This document shows positions 51,378-58,384 of a stretch of 64,000 nucleotides of DNA, in pieces. The notes under the pieces were generated by a model, which saw only the letters and a program-made list of their open reading frames with translations, did no database searches and was not told where the DNA came from. Numbering within the stretch: position 1 is the first letter of the stretch; every line of letters begins with the position of its first letter. The DNA comes from CAYLLN01 sp036496265 (lineage in GTDB: Bacteria; Planctomycetota; Planctomycetia; Pirellulales; Pirellulaceae), in assembly GCA_036496265.1 (NCBI GenBank), contig DASXLL010000162.1:6971-70970 (forward strand), in the 5' to 3' direction. Made by a program: the position numbers and the translations under genes.

Positions 51378-51989
51378 TGGTTCAAACGTGCAACAGTTAT
51401 GCCCATCAAGCCGGCAATCGCTCAGCCGCACGCTCGTGCCGAGCAACTCGGAAACCATCATTCGCTCCAACGAGCAAACGCTGCGGTCTTGTTCCGCCAA
51501 ATCAGGATACGGACAAGCGGTCGCGCGCAATAGGGGCAGTTCGCGTGATCGATCCACTTCAAACGGGATTTGCCGCTGCCGAAACAACTCCGCCAGCGAT
51601 TCCATCCGCTCATCCAACGATGAACCACGAATCTGGCCGTCGTACATCCCAGACAATCGGCCGCTCAGACGCTGCAATAGTCCGCGGCGAATTTCCGGGT
51701 CTTTGATCTCCCGAACCTCGTGCCACAACGCCATCGCCAAATCGGCAAAATTCGAACCGGCTCTCCGCCGACCCTTATCGGTCAGAGCATATCGATGGGC
51801 CGGCCGCCCGCGCTCCAGGCGCTGCGCGTGCCGCTCAATATCGTGTCGGGCCAGCAATCGCACCAATCGCTGCCGCACAGCGGTCGCCGTAACCTTCATT
51901 TCCGCCCGGAGTTCCGCGATGCTCATCGGACCGTTGCTGCGCAAGAGGTCGAGCAGCGCTTCGTCTGATGTGGCAACGGGAGCAGGCAT
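51330..51989 (-). CDS. sufR: SufR-like winged-helix Fe-S regulator
   Basis: A 219-residue protein. The N-terminus is a winged helix (LLDLLRSNGPMSIAELRAEM, TATAVRQRLVRLLARHDIER). The C-terminal Cys residues 159, 172, 192, 199 and 200 (spacing x12, x19, x6) are consistent with an Fe-S sensor. SufR proteins repress suf operons when holo. It is the first gene of the operon and probably autoregulated; no operator was identified. The last 16 residues (PVRPAGSAGPTTPINL) come from a REP unit. Confidence 0.88.
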   Translation of the reverse strand: MPAPVATSDEALLDLLRSNGPMSIAELRAEMKVTATAVRQRLVRLLARHDIERHAQRLERGRPAHRYALTDKGRRRAGSNFADLAMALWHEVREIKDPEIRRGLLQRLSGRLSGMYDGQIRGSSLDERMESLAELFRQRQIPFEVDRSRELPLLRATACPYPDLAEQDRSVCSLERMMVSELLGTSVRLSDCRLDGHNCCTFEPVRPAGSAGPTTPINL

Positions 51990-52165
51990 GAATCACCGCC
52001 GATGGCTTCGCTTACTACTTAAATCCTAAGCGATCCAGACTATTTGACAAGCATCTATGTCAAAAATAGCATTTCGCAAAGCGATGCTCGATAAATCCAG
52101 GCTGGCAAGAGACTTAGGACGATAAACACCAAGTCCGCCGCGTGCCAATCTCGTGAAGCGCGAAA

Positions 52166-53935
52166 TTACCCCGCGATATTCGACTGTGGGCCGGACGTCG
52201 GCGGCTCCAAATGCTTCAGCTGCTCGCGCAGATTCTTACCCTGGGTGCTGTGGTGCATGCCATAGCAGAAGTAAATCATCAAACCGATGGCAAGCCAGCC
52301 GAAAAGCCTCAGCCAGTTCGCGGCGGGAAGCGAAAGCATCAGCAAGAGGCAACTCAAAATCCCAGCGATTGGAACCATCGGGACTAGCGGACACCGAAAC
52401 GGTCGCGGCGCACCGGGATTTACCACCCGCATCACGATGACCGCGGCGCAGACAATGACAAAAGCGAACAGCGTCCCAATATTCGTCAAATGCAGCAGCG
52501 CATCGATCGGCAAAAACGCCGTCATCACCGCCACGCACAGCCCGATCAAAATCGTGCTGATCCACGGCGTCTTGAATGTCGGATGAACGCTCGCAAACAC
52601 CTTCTTCGGAACCAAACCGTCGCGGGCCATCGCCAGGAACACGCGGGGAGCGCTGAGCAACATCACCAGCAAAACGGAAGTAATGCCCGCCACGCCGGCA
52701 ATAGCAATGACAAACTCAGCCCAATACAATCCGACCCGCCGAAACGCGTCCGACACTCCGGCGTCCTTGCTCAACTCCTTGTAAGGCACCATGCCGGTCA
52801 GCACTGCCACGACGCCGATGTAAAGCACCGTGCAAATGATGAGCGAAGCGATGATCCCGATCGGAACGTCGCGTTGGGGATTCGTCGCCTCCTCGGCTTG
52901 CGTGGAAACAGCATCAAAGCCGATGTAGGCGAAGAAGATAATAGCCGCGCCGGCCAACACTCCCACCGGCGTGCCCTCCGGTCCTGGCGTGCCTAGCACC
53001 GGAATGCCAAAGATGCTGACGCCCGTCCAGCCATAGGGCGCGAAATCACGCGTCCAATTCTCCGGAGTGACATAAAACGCGCCGACGATGATCACAAACA
53101 GCACAGCCGCCACCTTGATAGCCACCATGACGGCGTTGAACCCAGCGCTTTCCTGAATCCCTTTTACTAACACGATTGTCACCGCCGTAACAACCAAGAT
53201 TGCCAGCAAGTTCACCCGCGCGGGCAACAAGTCGGTGAGGCTCGATTCAACCACCTTATCGCCCACACTGCCCGCTACCACGACCCGGCCCTCTTCCTTC
53301 ACCGGATCGACGCTCGCGCCGGCGCGCGCGGCCCGCACCCAGAAAAGCCCCTCGGCTGGCTTGATCTCGCCGCCAGGCCACAGCGCCTCTTTTTCGTTGA
53401 GATACTTCTGCGTGACCTCATGCCCATCGAGCTTGGCGATGGAATTCGGCAGGATGTGCCCCTGGTCATACTTTTGAGGCGCGCCACACAGCGCCATCGG
53501 CAACACCACTCCCAGCTTGAGGAGCACGCTTTGCGAATAACTCGACCAGCCGTTGGCCACCGTCGCGGCCGCGACGGCATATTCGAGGACAAGGTCCCAG
53601 CCGATGATCCAGGCGAAGAGTTCGCCGAGCGTGGCATACGCGTAGGTATACGCACTGCCCGCCACCGGCGCCATCGAGGCAAATTCGGCATAGCACAAGG
53701 CGGCAAAAATGCACGTCACACCAGCGACCAAATAGGAAACCATCAGCGCCGGCCCAGCCACATCTTTCGCCGCCGCGCCCGTCGCCACAAAGATGCCCGC
53801 CCCGATCACAGCCCCAATTCCCAGCGCCGTCAGGCTCACCGGTCCCAGCGCCCGCTTCAATCGTCCTTCGCCGCCTTCCATTTCCGCCAGAATCGTATCA
53901 AGCGATTTGCGGGCGAGCATCTGGCGCAGCGACAT
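52166..53935 (-). CDS. APC superfamily amino acid permease
   Basis: A 589-residue inner-membrane transporter with 12-13 membrane segments, including LTALGIGAVIGAGIFVATGA (the APC unwound-helix region), SYLVAGVTCIFAALCYAEFA and FFAYIGFDAVSTQAEEATNP. It probably exchanges or imports cationic or neutral amino acids. A hydrophilic insert of about 80 residues (QKYDQGHILPNSIAKLDGH to SVGDKVVESS) sits between two helices, which is unusual for the family. The start MSLRQMLARKS fits the N-terminal cytoplasmic segment. Confidence 0.88.
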   Translation of the reverse strand: MSLRQMLARKSLDTILAEMEGGEGRLKRALGPVSLTALGIGAVIGAGIFVATGAAAKDVAGPALMVSYLVAGVTCIFAALCYAEFASMAPVAGSAYTYAYATLGELFAWIIGWDLVLEYAVAAATVANGWSSYSQSVLLKLGVVLPMALCGAPQKYDQGHILPNSIAKLDGHEVTQKYLNEKEALWPGGEIKPAEGLFWVRAARAGASVDPVKEEGRVVVAGSVGDKVVESSLTDLLPARVNLLAILVVTAVTIVLVKGIQESAGFNAVMVAIKVAAVLFVIIVGAFYVTPENWTRDFAPYGWTGVSIFGIPVLGTPGPEGTPVGVLAGAAIIFFAYIGFDAVSTQAEEATNPQRDVPIGIIASLIICTVLYIGVVAVLTGMVPYKELSKDAGVSDAFRRVGLYWAEFVIAIAGVAGITSVLLVMLLSAPRVFLAMARDGLVPKKVFASVHPTFKTPWISTILIGLCVAVMTAFLPIDALLHLTNIGTLFAFVIVCAAVIVMRVVNPGAPRPFRCPLVPMVPIAGILSCLLLMLSLPAANWLRLFGWLAIGLMIYFCYGMHHSTQGKNLREQLKHLEPPTSGPQSNIAG

Positions 53936-54090
53936 TCGAACACTCCGGAGGCGGTTTGATTGGCAGCAGGCAAAATCAGTGGAAAAACGCGACGTTAAGT
54001 ATGTTCGGCTGAGAATTAGCGTCAAGCGGAAAATGCCGCTCTGCCAGGGCTCGATTGACTCCAAGCGATCGAAGTAGCTAGTCTGAAATC

Positions 54091-54318
54091 ATGCTGAGCA
54101 TTGACCATAGTCCGATTCAATCGAGTCCAGGGTTGATGGGCGGGACGCTCGTGTTCCGCGGCACCCGCGTGCCGGCGCAAACTCTCCTGGACTATCTCAA
54201 CGACGGCTACTCGTTATCGCAGTTCCTTGAGTATTTTCCGTCGGTCGAGCGACAAGACGCAGAAGAGTTCTTGCGCTTGTTGAAGGAGAGCTCGAACGAT
54301 GATGCGCATCCTGCTTGA
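54091..54318 (+). CDS. DUF433 domain protein (antitoxin-like)
   Basis: A 75-residue protein of the DUF433 family: GLMGGTLVFRGTRVPAQTLL followed by DYLNDGYSLSQFLEYFPSV. DUF433 proteins often pair with DUF5615 PIN-like toxins as antitoxins. Here the partner gene is truncated (next entry) but starts by overlapping this gene's end, so the pair was once intact. Complete itself. Confidence 0.8.
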   Translation: MLSIDHSPIQSSPGLMGGTLVFRGTRVPAQTLLDYLNDGYSLSQFLEYFPSVERQDAEEFLRLLKESSNDDAHPA

Positions 54319-54433
54319 TGAGAATTTGGGACCTAAGGACAGAGAATTAAATAACATCCCTAACTTCGTCGGCGACCCGGCCAAATTTTCTCTGGCTGTG
54401 CTGCACGGAATGAACAGGAGGAAACAGAGTTAA
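54299..54433 (+). pseudogene. Truncated DUF5615-like toxin gene
   Basis: Starts MMRILLDENL, the usual start of DUF5615/PIN-like proteins, overlapping the DUF433 gene by 20 bp. After 10 residues the homology ends at the border of a 264-bp element and the frame continues into it for about 34 codons before a stop. The remaining 3' part of the toxin is missing; beyond the element lies dusB. So the toxin is disrupted and the antitoxin is left alone. Confidence 0.65.
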
Positions 54434-54595
54434 CAGAGTGGCAATTCACCAGAAGCAAGCAAAGGAAGCAAAGAGGACGCGCTCTTCCGTTTCGCTTTGC
54501 TGCCTTTGCTGCCTTCTGTTCCCTCTCCGTTGCCTCAGTTGCCTCTTGTTCAAAACGAGAAGTTCGGGAGGTTATTAAATCCTAGATCCTAAGCA
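54332..54595. mobile_element. 264-bp MITE-like element with 36-bp imperfect terminal inverted repeats
   Basis: The left end starts CCTAAGGACAGAGAATTAAA and the right end, read inversely, GCTTAGGATCTAGGATTTAA; both continue to CCC(T/G)AACTTC. They match at 27 of 36 positions. The interior has GGAAACAGAG- and GGAAGCAAAG-like simple runs and no open frame of size. No target duplication was determined. The left end lies in the DUF5615 remnant and the right end contains the dusB TAG. Confidence 0.7.
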
Positions 54596-55620
54596 TCGCG
54601 CGGAAAGTGCTTTTCGACGACATCGAGAAAATCCGCGCGATTCGCGACTCGTGCTACGTGTGTCCGGAAGAATCTCGCGCCGTATTTGCCTTGGGCATAG
54701 TTGCAGCCGAATTTGCGCATCAGCAGCGTGCCTTTTTCTTCGCCAAAGCGCTGGCAGCACAGCTCATAGTGCCACAACATGCACTGTTTTTGCTCTTCCA
54801 GCGTCGGCTCCGGCGGAATCGGCTCGCCGCGGAGGGCCGCTGCGGCTTGGGCGAACAGCCACGGGCGGCCGAGCGAGGCGCGGGCGATCATCACGCCATC
54901 GACGTTGTAGCGCCGAAACGCTTCGACGACCTTTTCGGCCGAGTCAAGATCGCCGTTCCCGATCAGCGGGATGTGTTTCAGATGCTGCTTGATTTCCGCA
55001 ATGCGATTCCAGTCGGCGGTGCCTTTGAAGAAGTCGGCTGCGACGCGGCCATGGACCGTTAATGCGGCTGCACCGGCGGATTCAACCGCTTGAGCCACGT
55101 CGAACGCGGTAATCTTGTCGCGGGAGCAGCCCAGGCGGATTTTCGCAGTCACAGGCGTCGGGCCGCAGGCTTCGACGACGCGCGAGACGATCGAGTGAAT
55201 GCGGTCGGGGAATGTCAGCAGATAGGAGCCGCTATGGGCTTTTTCGGTGACGTCGCGGACGGGGCAGCCGAAGTTGATATCGACAACGCTGACTTTGTAT
55301 TCGTTTGCCAGCCGCTGGCCGACTTTGGCGAGCGTTTCGGGATCATTGTCCCACATTTGCACGGCCAACGGCCGCGGTTCTTCCTTCACTCCCCACAGGC
55401 GCTCAGGATGCTCGGCTTCATTTTGATCCATCCACACGAAGCCGCGAGCCGAAACCATTTCGGTGGCCAGCAGACCCGCACCACCGAATTCGCGAACAAT
55501 CTGCCGAAACGCAAAATTGGTGAACCCCGCCATCGGAGCCTGCAAGATCGGCGGATCGACGAGCAGCGGGCCGATGTAGAGCGGCTTGATCTGCGGCAGT
55601 GGTTCGGCGAGGAGCATCAT
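54589..55620 (-). CDS. dusB: tRNA-dihydrouridine synthase B-like
   Basis: A 343-residue flavoenzyme that reduces uridines in the D-loop of tRNA. Signatures: PPILQAPMAGFTNFAFRQIV, VVDINFGCPVRDVTEKAHSG (catalytic Cys in FGCP), PVTAKIRLGC, GAAALTVHGRVAADFFKGTA and VDGVMIARASLGRPW. FMN-binding residues seem present. ATG chosen at MMLLAEPLPQIKPLYIG; the open upstream frame lies in a repeat block. The stop codon TAG is inside a terminal inverted repeat of the element at 54332-54595. Confidence 0.93.
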   Translation of the reverse strand: MMLLAEPLPQIKPLYIGPLLVDPPILQAPMAGFTNFAFRQIVREFGGAGLLATEMVSARGFVWMDQNEAEHPERLWGVKEEPRPLAVQMWDNDPETLAKVGQRLANEYKVSVVDINFGCPVRDVTEKAHSGSYLLTFPDRIHSIVSRVVEACGPTPVTAKIRLGCSRDKITAFDVAQAVESAGAAALTVHGRVAADFFKGTADWNRIAEIKQHLKHIPLIGNGDLDSAEKVVEAFRRYNVDGVMIARASLGRPWLFAQAAAALRGEPIPPEPTLEEQKQCMLWHYELCCQRFGEEKGTLLMRKFGCNYAQGKYGARFFRTHVARVANRADFLDVVEKHFPRDA

Positions 55621-55654
55621 TGAAGTCTGCAATGTGGCCAGGGTCGCGCCAAGT

Positions 55655-55770
55655 GGAAATGACCAATGACCAAGCACCAATGACCAATTAAATATCGAAT
55701 GCCGAAGCACGAATGTCCAATAACTGGTTATCCATTGGTCATTGGTCATTGGTCATTGGTCATTCTGGCG
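55655..55770. repeat. ATTGGTCATTGGTC repeat block
   Basis: The left part (CAATGACCAAGCACCAATG) is the inverse of the right part (CATTGGTCATTGGTCATTGG), so the block can fold. It separates dusB from the phosphatase and encodes the phosphatase C-terminal residues RLRQNDQ. Confidence 0.6.
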
Positions 55771-56415
55771 CAGCCGGCTGTTCCGATCCGCCTGCCAAAC
55801 TGTCCCGCTACCGACGTCCATTGCCGTGAGCCACCCGCCGCCGTGGCAGAAAGTATCGAGGCAGATGATATGGCCCAGGTTGAGGACCTCACAGCTTTTT
55901 TGCGCCGTATGGCCAACAATCGCGATTTTGCCGTTTTGGTGCGGCGGAGGCACGTGAAAGTGCAAGTGCTCCCAGAACAGCAAATAGTCGGGCTGAGAAT
56001 CCAGCCGCACGCTGGCGGCGTAGTTGGCGTGGACGAAAAAATGCGTTGGCGTTTCGTAGTAGCGGCGGCAGCGGCGGATGAACTCCCAGTGCTCTGGCGG
56101 AATGTTTTCCAGGCGGCCGTCGTAGCTGCGAACCGTTGCGGCACCCCCGACCGTCAGCCAGGATTCCATTGCGAGCGGATTTTCGGCCGCTTCCAGCAGC
56201 ATCAACTCGTGATTGCCGAGAAGCGGCACGACGCAACAGCGAGTTTCGAGTTCTAAAACAAATTCCAGCACGCCCCGGCTGTCGGGCCCGCGATCGACAA
56301 AATCGCCGAGAAAGACGAGCGTGTCGTCGGCAGTTGGCTGAATCGCCTCAACAATCGCCCGGAGTGCCTGGGAGCAGCCGTGAATGTCGCCAATGGCAAT
56401 CGTGCGAGCGGGCAT
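55753..56415 (-). CDS. Metallophosphatase (Ser/Thr phosphatase-like)
   Basis: A 220-residue calcineurin-like phosphoesterase with GDIHG (AIGDIHGCSQAL), GDFVDRG (LGDFVDRGPDS), GNHE (LLGNHELM) and a late IVGHTAQKS, so all metal-binding motifs are present. It probably hydrolyses phosphoprotein or a small phosphoester. The final residues are repeat-derived. Divergent from the peptidase gene at 56551. Confidence 0.88.
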   Translation of the reverse strand: MPARTIAIGDIHGCSQALRAIVEAIQPTADDTLVFLGDFVDRGPDSRGVLEFVLELETRCCVVPLLGNHELMLLEAAENPLAMESWLTVGGAATVRSYDGRLENIPPEHWEFIRRCRRYYETPTHFFVHANYAASVRLDSQPDYLLFWEHLHFHVPPPHQNGKIAIVGHTAQKSCEVLNLGHIICLDTFCHGGGWLTAMDVGSGTVWQADRNSRLRQNDQ

Positions 56416-56490
56416 TTAGCTACGAGTTTTCGCTGGCAGTTCGACCGTCTGGCGAGGCAGCGGATAAGGCGATAGGTTTGTCGTTGACCC

Positions 56491-56546
56491 GTGGGGCAGG
56501 CATCTTGCCTGCCGTTCTCTCAAGGCAGGCCAGAAGCCTGTCCGAC
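56491..56546. repeat. BIME of the GTGGGGCAGGC family
   Basis: The left half starts GTGGGGCAGGCATCTTGCC as in the copies at 15739 and 18393; the right half is diverged (GGCAGGCCAGAAGCCTGTCC). It ends 4 bp before the M24 peptidase ATG. Confidence 0.8.
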
Positions 56547-56550
56547 ATTT

Positions 56551-57663
56551 ATGACCGATCTTGATTATAACGCAGCCGCCTCACACGGCCGGCAGAAGCG
56601 ATTACTGGCCGAGATGCAGGCCCTGCGGCTTGACCTGGTCATCGTCCAGCAGACCGAGCATGTCCAGTGGCTCACAGGCGCTCGCTATCCGTGGACAATG
56701 TCGCCGTTCGCCGCGCTGCGTAGTGACGGCCATTTAACGCTAGTCGCCCCGCAGAAGCCAGTGCTCGAGGCCGCCGCCGATGAAGTGGTTCATTATGAGG
56801 CGCAGTGGCACAGCACATTGCGGAACGACCAGCGGCAGGCGTCAAGTGTCGAGCTTTTGAAGGCGCTCAGCGACAAGGCAGGGATCAAGCGGCTGGGTGT
56901 CGAATTTTCCTGCTTCACGTCGCATCTAGCCGCCTTGCCCGGCGAGCGCGTCGATATCGAGCCGACGATTTATCGGCTGCGGCGAAAAAAAGACCCCGAT
57001 GAATTGGCCCGCATCAAGAAGGCGATTGCTGGCACGAAGAAAATGTATGAATTGGCTCGGCAGATCATTGAGCCAGGCATCACGGAAATCGAAGTCTTCA
57101 ATCGTCTGCAGGCGGCGGCCGTCCAAGAGTTCGGCGAAATGATCGTGCCCCACACGGGCAACGATTATCAGTGCGGCGCTCGCGGCGGTCATCCACGCGA
57201 CAACCGGAAAGCGGCGGACGGCGAGCTCTATATTCTCGACCTCGGCCCGGCGTTTCGCGGTTACTTCTCCGACAACTGTCGCACGTTTTCCGTCAATCGC
57301 AAGCCGACCGATGAGCAGCACACCGCTTGGACTTACATCATGAAGGTGTTCAAGCACGTCGAGGCCACGGCCAGGCCGGGCAAGAATTGCCACGAGCTAT
57401 TCGACGAAGCCCAGGCCATTCTCGATGAAGCGCCCAGCGGCGTTTTCAATCACCATCTCGGTCACGGCATCGGCCTCTTTCCGCATGAAGCGCCGCATCT
57501 TAACCCGAACTGGAACGACACCTTCGAAGTGGGCGACGTGTTCACGGCGGAGCCCGGCCTCTACGACGAAAAAATTCTCCGCGCCGGAATGCGGCTTGAG
57601 AATGATTATGTGATTACCGAAACGGGCGTCGAGAATTTAAGTCCGTTCCCGCTGGAGCTGTGA
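56551..57663 (+). CDS. M24 family peptidase (Xaa-Pro-type)
   Basis: A 370-residue enzyme with an N-terminal creatinase-like domain and a pita-bread domain. Metal ligands are visible: Asp in LYILDLGPAFRGYFSDNCRT, His in FNHHLGHGIGLFPHEAPH and Glu in VFTAEPGLYD and RLENDYVIT. It may act as an aminopeptidase P or related prolidase. A longer N-terminus starting at GTG in the repeat pair is unlikely; ATG chosen. Confidence 0.9.
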   Translation: MTDLDYNAAASHGRQKRLLAEMQALRLDLVIVQQTEHVQWLTGARYPWTMSPFAALRSDGHLTLVAPQKPVLEAAADEVVHYEAQWHSTLRNDQRQASSVELLKALSDKAGIKRLGVEFSCFTSHLAALPGERVDIEPTIYRLRRKKDPDELARIKKAIAGTKKMYELARQIIEPGITEIEVFNRLQAAAVQEFGEMIVPHTGNDYQCGARGGHPRDNRKAADGELYILDLGPAFRGYFSDNCRTFSVNRKPTDEQHTAWTYIMKVFKHVEATARPGKNCHELFDEAQAILDEAPSGVFNHHLGHGIGLFPHEAPHLNPNWNDTFEVGDVFTAEPGLYDEKILRAGMRLENDYVITETGVENLSPFPLEL

Positions 57664-57740
57664 CCATGAAAACGCTGCCAGGTAGAATAGGCTAGGGAGT
57701 TGACTCGCAGCACGGTCAGCAGACGATCGAAAGGGCAAAA

Positions 57741-57968
57741 ATGGACGTCTTGAGCATCATGAAGGAAGTGGGTAATTGGCCCGTGGAGGACCGCCTGCGA
57801 CTGATCGAAGAAGTGTGGGATACACTCTCGGACCGGAAGGGTGGCATGGTTCTCAGTGAAAGTCACACACAAGACCTTCAGCGCCGACTCGACGCTTATC
57901 GCGATCATCCCCAGACAGGAGCACCATGGGATGAGGTGAAATCGAGGTTGCGGGGGAAGACTGAGTGA
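57741..57968 (+). CDS. Addiction-module antitoxin-like protein
   Basis: A 75-residue helical protein (VEDRLRLIEEVWDTLSDRKG) of the addiction-module-component type, with a C-terminal LDAYRDHPQTGAPWDEVKSR. Its TGA overlaps the GTG start of the toxin gene as GTGA, so they should be co-translated. It would neutralise the downstream ParE-like toxin. Confidence 0.85.
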   Translation: MDVLSIMKEVGNWPVEDRLRLIEEVWDTLSDRKGGMVLSESHTQDLQRRLDAYRDHPQTGAPWDEVKSRLRGKTE

Positions 57969-58261
57969 GTCTCCCACTGACCATCAACCCCGAAGCTGAA
58001 GCGGACCTTGCTGAGGCGCGGCGCTGGTATGAAGCAGAGAGAATCGGTCTGGGGGACGAGTTGATCGACGCCGTGGACCAGGTACTGGAGCGTGTGCAAG
58101 GAGCGCCTCGCTTATACGCCAAAGTATTCCAAGATCTTCGCCTAGCGCTGGTTCGACGATTCCCCTACGTAGTGGTCTACCGAATTGATGAGCTCCAGAT
58201 CACTGTTGTGGCCGTCTACCACACTCACCGCGATCCACGCGGTTGGCAGAGTCGAACCTAG
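57965..58261 (+). CDS. RelE/ParE-like toxin
   Basis: A 98-residue protein with INPEAEADLAEARRWYEAER, FQDLRLALVRRFPYVVVYRI and VYHTHRDPRGWQ, typical of ParE-type toxins that act on gyrase or RNA. GTG start. Overlaps the antitoxin gene by 4 bp; this is the only complete toxin-antitoxin pair of classical layout in the window. Confidence 0.88.
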   Translation: MSLPLTINPEAEADLAEARRWYEAERIGLGDELIDAVDQVLERVQGAPRLYAKVFQDLRLALVRRFPYVVVYRIDELQITVVAVYHTHRDPRGWQSRT

Positions 58262-58299
58262 TAATCCCACCAAGGACGAAAGTTCAAAATCGTTTCAAA

Positions 58300-58384
58300 C
58301 TGCCGTTGCCCCTCTGTGCCTCCGTGCCTCTGTGTGAGATTCTTTTGCGTTCTGCATTCTGCTTTCTGAATTCTGCATTTTGAA
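58300..58384. repeat. CTCTGTGCCTCCGTGCCTCT repeat block
   Basis: Simple-phrase block (CTCTGTGCCTCCGTGCCTCT, then TTCTGCATTCTGCTTTCTG) that ends at the helicase start codon. No RBS-like purine run is visible before the ATG. Confidence 0.5.
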
